This document shows positions 45,054 through 54,229 of a stretch of 64,000 nt of DNA, piece after piece. Source of the DNA: Proteiniphilum sp. UBA4977 (GTDB taxonomy: Bacteria > Bacteroidota > Bacteroidia > Bacteroidales > Dysgonomonadaceae); assembly GCA_002398565.1 (NCBI GenBank), contig DGZP01000078.1, positions 1 to 64,000 of the forward strand. The letters are read 5' to 3'. A program made the translations under genes and the position numbers. Numbering within the stretch: position 1 is the first letter of the stretch; each line of letters starts with the position of its first letter. Below the pieces are notes generated by a model that was given only the letters and a program-made list of their open reading frames with translations, ran no database searches and had not been told where the DNA came from.

Positions 45054-46472
45054 TTATTCGTCTAATTCTTTCACTGGGATTTCCAGCAGTGCAAATCCTG
45101 CATTATTGGATGCTGCATAAAGTAATAGTGACTTGTCTTTACCCGCTTCATCTTTGATGATGTGAAATCCTGTATTTGTTGCTGGAGAAGAATTCACACC
45201 CCCTCCTATAGAGTATTGATATATGGGTTTTTTATCCCCTTCTTCAAAAAGACGTAATGCGTCAATTGTGTTGCTTCCTTTGGTGATGTCATAGATGTAT
45301 AACACGGCATTTCCCGAATACCGTGGAGCTGTAGCCATTATCAGGTATCTCTCTCCGTTAAAATTGAAGATACGGGCATCAGATCCTTGCACTGGCACTG
45401 AATTTTTATCCATTGCATAGAGTAATGCCGCACTGCTGTTCACCACCATGATGGGTGCATCGTAACCTGTTAGCAGATAATCATCAGTTTTTTCAACCCG
45501 GTTTATGCTCATGCAGAATGAAACTCCTGGTTGTGTAGGAAGGATTTTCACTTCAGTGATGGTGGTGAAGTTGGAGACTGTCAGGCGCATGATACTCGTC
45601 ACAAGATTGTCACCAAAATATATAAATCCGTTTCCGTTTTCATCTATGTTGGTCGACATATTGTCGCCGTGACGTTTCCCTGCTCCTGGAATGGATGCCG
45701 GATCATTGTTAAATATCAGATCGGCAACGGCAGCCGGATCAGTCCAATGATAGATCTTCATGCCATAAAGTCCCGAGAGATTCGCAATATAACTGTGTCC
45801 GGCAATCTTACCACCTACGTTTACCGGGAACGTTCCACCCGAGACATTCGTGGGATTGAGCGGAATAGGATTGATTTCATATTTTTTCAAATCTTCCACT
45901 TTCAGAAGATGAGATCCTCCTTCGGCTCTGGTTACAATCAGTACATACTCACCATCGAATCCTGATCCCCTTGTCAGGTTGGATACAAATGCTGGATATA
46001 CCGGATTGCCCAGATCATTCCCAGAGTAGTCGAAAATTTTCACCTTGCCAAAATCTGCTCCATACACAGGCACGTTGAGCCTGATCGTGACAAAATATTC
46101 TCTGAAACGCGGATCATTGACAACTTTGATCACAATGGTTTCGGCATCTTTTCCTTCTTCAAATTCAAACGTATAAGAATCTTTGTCGAGTTTGGCACCG
46201 GTTGACATCTCTGCCTCGAACCGAATGGCAGTAAGATCCGTATTGGGATCTAATCGTGGGAACCAGACAGTTTTGTTATTTTCGTTGATTCTTCCTTCCA
46301 CCACAGTCTTTCCATCGGCACCGGCATTAAGAATCTTTATCGACTTCAATACCACTTCATTGGTTGATTCCATATTGGATGGAAAATCTTCCGAACATGA
46401 AGTGAAAGTAAGTAAAAATAAAGAAGAAATTATTAATCCTATGCCCGCTATGTGATATTTTATATTCATCAT
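45054..46472 (-). CDS. PUL surface lipoprotein (DUF4623-like)
   Basis: 472 residues. The lipoprotein signal ends at Cys in LLTFTSCSED. An N-terminal Ig-like domain (IKILNAGADGKTVVEGRI, ... FREYFVTIRLNVPVYG) of the DUF5018 kind is followed by a beta-propeller-like domain (HSYIANLSGLYGMKIYHW, YLLTGYDAPIMVV, YLIMATAPRYSGNAVLYIYD). It takes the SusE/F position right behind SusD, so a role in holding the glycan or muropeptide at the cell surface is likely. DUF4623 is my best guess for the family. Confidence 0.75.
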   Translation of the reverse strand: MMNIKYHIAGIGLIISSLFLLTFTSCSEDFPSNMESTNEVVLKSIKILNAGADGKTVVEGRINENNKTVWFPRLDPNTDLTAIRFEAEMSTGAKLDKDSYTFEFEEGKDAETIVIKVVNDPRFREYFVTIRLNVPVYGADFGKVKIFDYSGNDLGNPVYPAFVSNLTRGSGFDGEYVLIVTRAEGGSHLLKVEDLKKYEINPIPLNPTNVSGGTFPVNVGGKIAGHSYIANLSGLYGMKIYHWTDPAAVADLIFNNDPASIPGAGKRHGDNMSTNIDENGNGFIYFGDNLVTSIMRLTVSNFTTITEVKILPTQPGVSFCMSINRVEKTDDYLLTGYDAPIMVVNSSAALLYAMDKNSVPVQGSDARIFNFNGERYLIMATAPRYSGNAVLYIYDITKGSNTIDALRLFEEGDKKPIYQYSIGGGVNSSPATNTGFHIIKDEAGKDKSLLLYAASNNAGFALLEIPVKELDE

Positions 46473-46493
46473 AATTCTGAATTTATTAATTGT

Positions 46494-48338
46494 TTAATTT
46501 TGCGGCCATCCTTCTGTCTGTTGCAAGAGATACCCTTTGCTGGCATAATCATCTATTTGCGTTTTGCCCACGGGTGACAGATAAGGATTCACATTTACCT
46601 GATTTATGAATGGTTGACGTCCGTTTGTTGCAGCACTTCTGTAAAAACCGACCATTTCTGAGTTGTTGCCGCCATTGAATGTTATTTCATCTCCATTGAG
46701 TTTTAGCACAGAGAATTTTCCAGCGTTGGCTGCTGTCAGTTCAGCAGGCAATTCTTTGGGGAAATTTACCCAGCCTCCATGAAGCAGATTAGGTTTGTGC
46801 ATATCGGTGTCCATATAGTCCAATTTATACCAACGTTCCAGATCGGCAATGCGTGAATGTTCAAAAGCAAATTCCATTCTTCTTTCTCTTCTTATCTCCC
46901 AGATGAGTACGGGAACATCGGTGTCTCTCTCCGGATCTTCCGGCATTGCTGACAATAGCAACGGGTTAGTTTTCATTACTCCCATGTCTATGGCTTCTGG
47001 TGCCACTGGTCTGTTTCTGATTTTGTTGATTGTCTTGTCGATATCGGCCTGATCCACTGCTGTACCTCCCAAAGTTGCCAATTCAGCCTTTGCTTCGATC
47101 CAATTGAGTAATACTTCTGCATACCGGAGCACTGGATAGTCGGTCCGGTTGTTTGTACTAGTAAATTCTACCGGGGGAGGGTTTCCGGCACCGACCGACA
47201 AGGCCACACTTCTGGGTAGGAATTTATTGATATACCAAAAAGATCCTTTGTTTCTGGAGGTTGGTTTATGATAGAAGGTTGCTTCCAATCTTGGGTCACG
47301 CGTTTTTATCATGTTTGCCAGTTCAAAGTTTTTGGCTCCGGTCATTTCTGAATTTTGCCATACATTTCCATCATTCAGGATAAATGATTTGATCAGATCG
47401 GTAGTCGGTCCGAAATTGATGGATTCAGAAAGGTTGTTGTTGGATGCTACACTGTGTGTTACACCTACACCGGGATCATAATGCCTGTATATGATGCAGT
47501 CCTTATTCCCTCTTAAATCTTCAGAGGTAAATAATGCCCTGAACTCGGTAACAATATCAAATTTGTTGCTGTTGATAATGTAATCCCCGGCTTCCAAAGC
47601 CAGTTCCAAAAATTTCTTTGCCTGATTGTTGTCTTCATAATAATATTTCTGCCAGCTACCTTCATACAGCGCGATTCTCGAAACGAATCCTGCAACCACA
47701 TATCTGTTCACATTCATTTCTCCGTCATTCACTCTTACATTCTCCAGAGCATACTTTAAATCGTCATAAACGGCATTCATCACCTCATTACGAGGCGTTC
47801 TAGGCTTGTACAAATCATCCATGTCTGTATCAGATACCACATGATCGTAATAAGGCACGTCACCATAAGCGAAAACCAATTCTGAATATTTCATCGCTCT
47901 GAAAAATCTTCCAATACCCATCCAGTGTGCATATTGTTCAGTAGTTAATACATCGCTCATTTTGTTTTCAATTCTGTCGATCATGATGTTGATGGAGCGA
48001 AGCACCACCATGTTCCAGATTTGACTGTTGGGAACCGATCGGGTAAAATTTCCCTGATTGCCGTTGTGCACAATGTCGTCACTAAAGGTATATCCCATTA
48101 ACGGAGAATAGGTGTTTGTCCATCCGGTACCGTATCCCATAAAAAAACCGGGATAGAATGTGGATCCGACTGTAAAACCGGGATAGAATTTGTTCGCATA
48201 CAGCCTTACATTCTGCTCACTTGTCCAAGCAGTTTCGTCGTTTGCTTTTGTCAAAGGAGGTCTGTCAAGAAAATCTTCACATCCGGATAAAAGCAGATAA
48301 ATGCCAATTAAAAGCAGTATATATTTGTTTTTTTTCAT
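46494..48338 (-). CDS. susD: SusD/RagB surface glycan-binding lipoprotein
   Basis: 614 residues. Lipoprotein signal with Cys in YLLLSGCEDFLDRPPLT. TPR-type helices (NMVVLRSINIMIDRIE, WMGIGRFFRAMKYSELVFAYGDVPYYD) and the C-terminal part (YPVLRYAEVLLNWIEAKAEL, IRRERRMEFAFEHSRIADLERW) are standard SusD features. It forms the lid on the SusC barrel. It starts 11 bp after susC ends. The ligand is inferred to be a murein fragment from the neighbouring enzymes. Confidence 0.97.
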   Translation of the reverse strand: MKKNKYILLLIGIYLLLSGCEDFLDRPPLTKANDETAWTSEQNVRLYANKFYPGFTVGSTFYPGFFMGYGTGWTNTYSPLMGYTFSDDIVHNGNQGNFTRSVPNSQIWNMVVLRSINIMIDRIENKMSDVLTTEQYAHWMGIGRFFRAMKYSELVFAYGDVPYYDHVVSDTDMDDLYKPRTPRNEVMNAVYDDLKYALENVRVNDGEMNVNRYVVAGFVSRIALYEGSWQKYYYEDNNQAKKFLELALEAGDYIINSNKFDIVTEFRALFTSEDLRGNKDCIIYRHYDPGVGVTHSVASNNNLSESINFGPTTDLIKSFILNDGNVWQNSEMTGAKNFELANMIKTRDPRLEATFYHKPTSRNKGSFWYINKFLPRSVALSVGAGNPPPVEFTSTNNRTDYPVLRYAEVLLNWIEAKAELATLGGTAVDQADIDKTINKIRNRPVAPEAIDMGVMKTNPLLLSAMPEDPERDTDVPVLIWEIRRERRMEFAFEHSRIADLERWYKLDYMDTDMHKPNLLHGGWVNFPKELPAELTAANAGKFSVLKLNGDEITFNGGNNSEMVGFYRSAATNGRQPFINQVNVNPYLSPVGKTQIDDYASKGYLLQQTEGWPQN

Positions 48339-48349
48339 CTTTTTTATTG

Positions 48350-51300
48350 TTATAAACTAACCTGAATACCAACTGATGCAGACTTAAAAGTAGGATTGGA
48401 TGTACCTGTACGGCCCAAGTTGTAGTTGCCGCCGGAATAAAGCATTGAATGACCTGAAATTGCTTCCGGATCAATGGGTAATCCTCTTAAATTGTCGAAT
48501 GTCACAAAGTTTTCAAGGGAAAGGTATATTCGCACGTTCGAAAGGTATAACTGTTGCAGCATATTTTGAGGCAAAGTATAACCCAGGGTCACATTTTTTA
48601 ATTTCAAATATGCCATGTCCAGCATGTAGCGGGATTGTTTTCTCATGACAAATCCCTCGTTGGCACCACTCAAGTTCCAGGCTCTTGGATAAAAGGCGTC
48701 GGTACGATCTTCCTTCCAGAAATTTTCTGCAATAGCCTGAGGCATTGCTCCATCTTTTACATGGTACCCTGGAATTGCCAGCTGGCCGGATCCCCAGATG
48801 CTTCTTTTCCCAACTCCCTGAAAGAATACCTGTGCGTCAAAACCTTTATAATCTCCTCCCAGTCGAAATCCAAACTCATAACGAGGAGTGGAGTTACCTA
48901 TGACAACCTGGTCTCCGGGATCGCCGAAAGTATTTTTACCGGGTGTGATGTATCCATCGCCATTCACATCTACAAATTTTACATCTCCCGGACTCACCAG
49001 CAGCACCTGATTCCCGTCTTCAAAATAAGTCTGGTACACCGGATTATTTCCCGCAAGCATATTTGTAACCTTGGCTGTCCCTTCCCAAATAATGGTAGTT
49101 TGTTGTATATTTCCCTCGTCGTCGTAAACAAAATCCTCTTTCTGATAGAGTCTATCGGTTACGTAACCGTAAATGTCTCCATATCTGCGGCCGGTAGCAT
49201 AACTGTTAGACAGCAGGCGGTTTTCCCAGGGGGTATTCCAATCGGCTCCTTTGGTTATGTCTGTGATGGCATCGGCAATATTGGCATTCAATGTAATACC
49301 TATGCCGTTGTCGAATCTGTGATTAAAGTCCACTGCAATTTCCCAGCCTTTTGTTCTCAGGTTGCCGTAATTTCCCTGAGGAGCGCTGGCCCCATAGGTA
49401 GCAGGTAGGGCTTCACCCGAAATAATCATATTTTTGGTGTCTCTCTGAAACCATTCAAGCACCAGTCCCAATTTATTACTGAAGAAGCGAAAGTCGAGGC
49501 CCAGATTAAGTGATTCAATATCTTGCCACGTAATTCCTGCAGAAATAGGGTTTGGTGTGCTTAAATCAAAATACTGTGTTCCATCATGGGAGAGCCAGTT
49601 ATTTTTGTTGATATCCATGGTCGCCAGATACAGGGTATTCGGTACCGACTGATCACCGATGGTACCCCACGAACCTCTTATTTTGGCAAAACTCAATATG
49701 GGATCAAGGTCCTGTAAAAACGTTTCGTTTGTAACAACCCATCCTCCCGAAAAGGATGGATACCATCGCCATCTGAGATGAGATGGGAATTTAGAAGTGG
49801 CATCGTAACGTAAATTACCTTCCAGAAGATATTTGTCTCGGAAAGAATAATTAACACGCCCAAAATATCCCAATTGCGAATCCCAATTTGTGTCGCCGCC
49901 TACCGTTTCTGTGCCCACAGCAAAATCGAACTGCGGATTGTTTTCGTCGATTAATTCTGTTTTATTTGACCAGTGACTATCCCATTTATAGCTCACAATG
50001 TTGGTGCCGAGCATAAACTTGAATTTATGTGTGTCCGCGATGTTTAAATTATAATTGGTGATGGCATTTACTGTATGTTTTTCTGAAGTGAATGAATATT
50101 TATAAAAATAGGTTTTGTCTTTCGTGACGTAATTTACGAAAGGGAATCTGTATGCGGGTATACCTCCTGTTTCGGTTGGATTTCCGTTCTCATCCACATA
50201 CACCTGATTACCCAATTCATCGTTAAGTAAAACGGGAGTGTACCAAGGCTCTCTTCCCGAGAAAGTAGGCCTTGAAGAAGTTTCCTGATTAAATTGTGTG
50301 CTGTAGGCGTAATCAATGTTCACATTCCAATTGGAGGTGAGGTCCAATGTGGTTCCGAGGTTAAGATTTGTATATTTCTTCCGGTCAACGGCTGTGTGCG
50401 CATTTTTGGTGTCGAAGTATGGGTCTCTCACTTCCTCCCCGTTCTCCATGGCACCGGTCGGAAACAACCTGCTCCATCGGTATAAGTACAACCAGGGATC
50501 TGCTAAAAAGCCGGTGGCAGAATTTGGATAGTTCTTTGTGGCATCGGAATACATGGCACCACCTCTTACTGTCAGAAAATCAGTGATCTTTGTTGATAAA
50601 TTTAAATTTCCGGTAAAACGGGTAAAATTGTCTTCATTTGCTGGTTTCATCATACCCTCCTGTCCCAGATAACCAAAACTGAGGTTATAACTGGTATCGC
50701 TGCGCTTTCCGTTCAATGAGAGATTGTGATTCTGGGAAAAGGCAGAACTTTTTACCATGGCCTCAACCGGGTCATATATCCTATACCCGTATTTATCTTT
50801 CCCGTCATAGAACCAATCTCGTCCGTAAACCACAGGATCATTCCATTTGATGCTGTTGCCGTATTTTTGCTGCCATTCATTGATTTTTTCAAAACTTTCT
50901 CTGTCCACACGCCAGAATCCACCGGCAGGACCGGCTCCTTTCATATTCTCATGTGCTTCCAAAGTATATTCAAGTCCGTCCACGCCGGCAATTTCAATTT
51001 CCTTGAACGGCTGTTGCCAAGACAAGTTGGTTGAATAGGTAATATCTGTTGTTTCTGTTTTGGCTCCTTTTTTTGTGGTAATGAGAATCACACCAAAAGC
51101 TGCTTTCGAACCGTAGATCGAACTGGCAGCAGCATCCTTTAACACAGATATTGATTCAATGTCGTTTGGATTGATCATCTGTATATTCGGTATTTCCACA
51201 TTATCCACCAAAATGAGCGGATTGCTTGATCCAGCGATCGAGCCAATTTGTCCCCGTATTTTCATAATCGGGTCTGAACCCACTTCTCCACTGGGAATAA

Positions 51301-52120
51301 CCACAGAGAGACCCGGTACGGCCCCCTGCAAACCTCGTCCCACGTCTGCGATGGGCCGGCTTCCCAGTGTTTCTTCCACATTGACGGAGGAGACGGCGCC
51401 GGTAAGATTTTCTTTCCGTTGTGTACCATACCCCACCACCACCAATTCTTCCAGTGCTTGTGTATCTTCTTTGAGTGTGATGTTGAAATTGGTACCTCCT
51501 GTTGTCTTTACCGTTTGACTCAGATATCCGATGTAGGTGATCTGTATGGTTGCATCGTTTGCCACATTCAGTGAGAAATATCCGTTCACATCGGTGATGG
51601 TACCATTGGTCGTACCCACCTCCACAATATTCGCACCGATAATGAATTCACCATTCAGGTCCCGCACCGTTCCGGTGATGGTTCTGTGGGTTTGCTGAAC
51701 TACTTTGGTGACGGTTGTGGTTTCTTCTTTTTTCTTACTTTCAATTGCAACCCGCTCCTTGGAGATGGTGATCTGCCGGTTTACGATGGAGTATACAAGG
51801 TTGGTATTCTTCAGCAACAAATCCATAATTTCTTCTATCGATTTGTTGTCGAAAGAAACGTTCACACTCTTCGATAAACCGGCTTCGGTATTGTCCATAA
51901 TCAGAAACAGATAATCGCTGTTCTGTTCAATTTCTTGCAATGCTTCCCGCAACGTAACACCCTTCAATTCGGCCGTAACCGATTTCGATTGGGAGTAGGT
52001 GTTTTCTGCTGCCATTGAAAAGACACAGAGGAAAGTTATTAAAAAATAGATTTTCATGATTTTTAAAAACTTATTGTCTTTTTTCAGGATGATTTGTTTA
52101 AAGTTTTGCTTTTCTTGCAT
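48350..52120 (-). CDS. susC: SusC/RagA TonB-dependent transporter with STN domain
   Basis: 1256 residues from the ATG at 52120. The open frame runs 64 codons further upstream through the tandem repeats, which is not credible coding. After a signal region (MKIYFLITFLCVFSMAAENTYS) comes an STN domain (TLREALQEIEQNSDYLFLIM), a carboxypeptidase-like domain (ITGTVRDLNGEFIIGANI), the plug (LEELVVVGYGTQRKENLTGAVSSVN), and a 22-strand barrel ending with Phe-less VSL. The STN domain normally contacts FecR and passes a substrate signal to the ECF sigma factor, which fits the two upstream genes. Confidence 0.96.
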   Translation of the reverse strand: MQEKQNFKQIILKKDNKFLKIMKIYFLITFLCVFSMAAENTYSQSKSVTAELKGVTLREALQEIEQNSDYLFLIMDNTEAGLSKSVNVSFDNKSIEEIMDLLLKNTNLVYSIVNRQITISKERVAIESKKKEETTTVTKVVQQTHRTITGTVRDLNGEFIIGANIVEVGTTNGTITDVNGYFSLNVANDATIQITYIGYLSQTVKTTGGTNFNITLKEDTQALEELVVVGYGTQRKENLTGAVSSVNVEETLGSRPIADVGRGLQGAVPGLSVVIPSGEVGSDPIMKIRGQIGSIAGSSNPLILVDNVEIPNIQMINPNDIESISVLKDAAASSIYGSKAAFGVILITTKKGAKTETTDITYSTNLSWQQPFKEIEIAGVDGLEYTLEAHENMKGAGPAGGFWRVDRESFEKINEWQQKYGNSIKWNDPVVYGRDWFYDGKDKYGYRIYDPVEAMVKSSAFSQNHNLSLNGKRSDTSYNLSFGYLGQEGMMKPANEDNFTRFTGNLNLSTKITDFLTVRGGAMYSDATKNYPNSATGFLADPWLYLYRWSRLFPTGAMENGEEVRDPYFDTKNAHTAVDRKKYTNLNLGTTLDLTSNWNVNIDYAYSTQFNQETSSRPTFSGREPWYTPVLLNDELGNQVYVDENGNPTETGGIPAYRFPFVNYVTKDKTYFYKYSFTSEKHTVNAITNYNLNIADTHKFKFMLGTNIVSYKWDSHWSNKTELIDENNPQFDFAVGTETVGGDTNWDSQLGYFGRVNYSFRDKYLLEGNLRYDATSKFPSHLRWRWYPSFSGGWVVTNETFLQDLDPILSFAKIRGSWGTIGDQSVPNTLYLATMDINKNNWLSHDGTQYFDLSTPNPISAGITWQDIESLNLGLDFRFFSNKLGLVLEWFQRDTKNMIISGEALPATYGASAPQGNYGNLRTKGWEIAVDFNHRFDNGIGITLNANIADAITDITKGADWNTPWENRLLSNSYATGRRYGDIYGYVTDRLYQKEDFVYDDEGNIQQTTIIWEGTAKVTNMLAGNNPVYQTYFEDGNQVLLVSPGDVKFVDVNGDGYITPGKNTFGDPGDQVVIGNSTPRYEFGFRLGGDYKGFDAQVFFQGVGKRSIWGSGQLAIPGYHVKDGAMPQAIAENFWKEDRTDAFYPRAWNLSGANEGFVMRKQSRYMLDMAYLKLKNVTLGYTLPQNMLQQLYLSNVRIYLSLENFVTFDNLRGLPIDPEAISGHSMLYSGGNYNLGRTGTSNPTFKSASVGIQVSL

Positions 52121-52127
52121 ATCTTTG
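52093..52127 (+). promoter_or_regulatory. Possible promoter for an antisense RNA over the susC leader
   Basis: TTTG (52093-52096), 23 nt, TATCTTTG (52120-52127). The -7 box is a perfect match; the spacing is a few bases long. Transcription would start near 52134 and run through the repeats to the terminator at 52320-52355. Confidence 0.4.
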
Positions 52128-52162
52128 TTTTTGAATTTTAATTTGTTACCCAATAAATTAGA

Positions 52163-52319
52163 TTCACTTTGTAGATTTTGCTTTCGCTCGGCATAGTCCA
52201 AACAAGTTTGGCTCTGCTCTCGCTTAATCGCAAAATTCACTTCGTAGATTTTGCTGGTGCTCGGCATAGTCATACAAGTTTGTCTCTGCCCTCGCTTACC
52301 CACAAAATTCACTTTGTAT
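52163..52319 (+). repeat. Imperfect 72-73 bp tandem repeat, two copies plus a start of a third
   Basis: Copy A is 52163-52235, copy B 52236-52307, and the first ~12 bp of a third lie at 52308-52319. By eye A and B agree at roughly 85% with one gap. The shared core reads AGATTTTGCT, GCTCGGCATAGTC and CAAGTTTG. It lies between fecR and susC. The unit looks like a dispersed element rather than coding sequence. Confidence 0.85.
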
Positions 52320-52356
52320 GGTCGGATAATGTTGCCGCATTATCCGACCTTTTTTA
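52320..52356 (+). terminator. Strong intrinsic terminator on the + strand in the fecR-susC gap
   Basis: A perfect 12-bp stem, GGTCGGATAATG (52320-52331) with CATTATCCGACC (52338-52349), a 6-nt loop, and six T from 52350. The T-run is on the + strand only; on the minus strand the hairpin is followed by ATACAAAG. Confidence 0.85.
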
Positions 52357-52416
52357 TTTTTCTCTTTACTTCATTGTCATAGGCTATTCATTTTAGATGG
52401 TACATATTGATCATAC

Positions 52417-53583
52417 TCACTGTTTTTCTGTTTTTTGTATATAAATAATCCTGTCACCGGTCTTGTTATATTGCAGGAAAGTCATTTTTGAAAATGATTG
52501 TAATACGTCATCAAAATTTTCGGATAGGAACAATTTGCCGGAACAGGTCTGGTCCTTTAGATTCAATGTGGCCTCATAGTTGAATTCCACATTGTAGTAT
52601 CTTCCTATTTTTTTGAGCACCTCGGTCAGTGAGTTTTTATTCAGTTGCATGTAGCCATTTTTCCAGCTGATGTATTCCATCACATCCACCTCTTTCCGTA
52701 GGATGTTGCCGTTGTTTACTTCGGCCATCTCTCCGGATTTCAGCATCAACGAACTCTGATCACTTTTTATGTGCACCGATCCTTCAACCAACACGACCGA
52801 TTCATTTTTTTCATCGGTGTAGGATGAAACGTTGAATGATGTTCCATAGACAGTTATTTGAGATTTGGGCGTGTGAATGATGAAGGGGTGATTTTGCTTT
52901 GCTACGTCAATAAAAATTTCACCTTTAACCCCGATTTCCCGTGTCTGCCCGGTAAAGACGGAAGGAAAGTCAAGTTCCGTGCCGGAATTTACATATACTG
53001 CAGATCCGTCGGCAAGAATCACCGACGATCTTTTTCCGAATGGTACGATCAGCTTGTTCGTTTGATTTTTCTTCAAATCGATCTCTTTCCGGGAGAGAGA
53101 ATCGCGTATCAAGGCGTTTTCTTTTTCAGTGAGTTGTACCGTGGCGTTGTTTTCCATATCAACCACCCGGTTCCCGGTGATCAGTTGTACTTTATCCTGA
53201 TTCATGACCTCCCCGATAGAAGCAATCTGTTTACCGGAAAACGTGCTTCCTTTGCGTGTAGTTGTATATAATGCAGTAATCAGGGCCAGTAACAAAATGG
53301 CAGCCGCTGATGACATATACACCTTGCGTAGTTTTTTCTTTCTGAACTGGTTGATCCTATCCTGTAACTGCCGGTTTACCGAAGCTTCATCGGGCAGAAA
53401 GCTGTCATGCTGCTGATGAATTTCATCGAAAATGGCAATTGCAGCCAGAAATGATTCCCTGCAATGCTTATTCCGACTGATATACTTTTCCCAGAATGAG
53501 GTGAGCTCTGCCGTCGGATGAATCCTCCAGTAAACAAAAAGATCGTCACACAAAAAATCCTTATAATCTAAATTCAGTTTCAT
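52417..53583 (-). CDS. FecR-type anti-sigma factor
   Basis: 388 residues. A cytoplasmic N-terminus (about 1-85, with the short helical repeat before the membrane) is followed by a single span (VYMSSAAAILLLALITALYTTT) and a periplasmic FecR domain (NKLIVPFGKRSSVILADGSAVYVNSGTELDFPS, then VKGEIFIDVAKQNHPFIIHT). The C-terminal DUF4974 (YMQLNKNSLTEVLKKIGRYYNVEF) fits. It holds the ECF sigma factor until SusC signals. It lies 60 bp after the sigma gene. Confidence 0.96.
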   Translation of the reverse strand: MKLNLDYKDFLCDDLFVYWRIHPTAELTSFWEKYISRNKHCRESFLAAIAIFDEIHQQHDSFLPDEASVNRQLQDRINQFRKKKLRKVYMSSAAAILLLALITALYTTTRKGSTFSGKQIASIGEVMNQDKVQLITGNRVVDMENNATVQLTEKENALIRDSLSRKEIDLKKNQTNKLIVPFGKRSSVILADGSAVYVNSGTELDFPSVFTGQTREIGVKGEIFIDVAKQNHPFIIHTPKSQITVYGTSFNVSSYTDEKNESVVLVEGSVHIKSDQSSLMLKSGEMAEVNNGNILRKEVDVMEYISWKNGYMQLNKNSLTEVLKKIGRYYNVEFNYEATLNLKDQTCSGKLFLSENFDDVLQSFSKMTFLQYNKTGDRIIYIQKTEKQ

Positions 53584-53643
53584 TCACACTCTCTTTTTTA
53601 AAAAGACGGAATAAACTGGCAGAAGAGACAAATTTAGTATTAA

Positions 53644-54219
53644 TTAACTAAGTATTGTGAATAAATATGTCAACAAGTAATTTGAATCGGTTGTAGATGT
53701 GTCTTTCATCTTTTTGAGTGCCCGATAAAGATTTGTTTTTACCGCATCGGCCGAGAGGTGCATGATTTCAGCAATTTCAGCATAGCTCAGGTTAAACTCA
53801 TAACGGTAATGGATGATTTTCCGCTGTCGGGGTGGCAGGTTTTGTAACAAATGAGATATTTCATGTTTCAGCGCTGTCTCTTTTTCTTTATCAATGATTT
53901 GCTCCACTATATTTTTCTCGTTCTCCTCAAAGATATCCTGATAATTGATTGCCTGTATCTTGTGTTCATCGTGATGCAGGTCGAAAAGGCGGTTTTTCAA
54001 ACTTCGGATCAGATAGAACTCAATGTGTTGAATATGGGTCAGTTTGTTCTTGGAAACATAAATTTTAAAAAAGATATCTTGTATGGCATCCTTGCATGTT
54101 TCTTTATCGAAACCCAGTTTTAAGGCATAGGCAAAAAGCACCGAAAAATAGGCATGATAAAGCAGGGAGAAAGATTGATCGTCACCCGCTATGAATTTTT
54201 TCCATGCTTCTCCAACCAT
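53644..54219 (-). CDS. ECF RNA polymerase sigma factor (FecI-like)
   Basis: 191 residues. Region 2 is visible in LLYHAYFSVLFAYALKLGFDKETCKDAIQDIFFKIY, with IEFYLIRSLKNRLFDLHH. Region 4 is seen in LPPRQRKIIHYRYEFNLSYAEIAEIMHLSADAVKTNLYRALKKMK. It should activate the susC operon promoter once freed from FecR. Its start is only 10 bp after the stop codon of folA, so it is probably also transcribed from the thyA promoter. Confidence 0.95.
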   Translation of the reverse strand: MVGEAWKKFIAGDDQSFSLLYHAYFSVLFAYALKLGFDKETCKDAIQDIFFKIYVSKNKLTHIQHIEFYLIRSLKNRLFDLHHDEHKIQAINYQDIFEENEKNIVEQIIDKEKETALKHEISHLLQNLPPRQRKIIHYRYEFNLSYAEIAEIMHLSADAVKTNLYRALKKMKDTSTTDSNYLLTYLFTILS

Positions 54220-54229
54220 TACCGCATGA

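Larger units (their letters stand above)
52134..52356 (+). ncRNA. Candidate cis-antisense small RNA opposite the susC 5' leader
   Basis: About 220 nt, bounded by a + strand promoter match and a strong + strand terminator, and antisense to the region just upstream of susC. No + strand gene exists for that terminator to serve. In Bacteroides, PULs controlled by ECF sigma/anti-sigma pairs are known to have antisense RNAs (DonS type) at this position that repress susC. Existence here is inferred from layout. Confidence 0.45.

Noticed and set aside
52121..52312. A 64-residue N-terminal extension of SusC
   Set aside because: It is a translation of the tandem repeats; a normal start and signal region follow at 52120.
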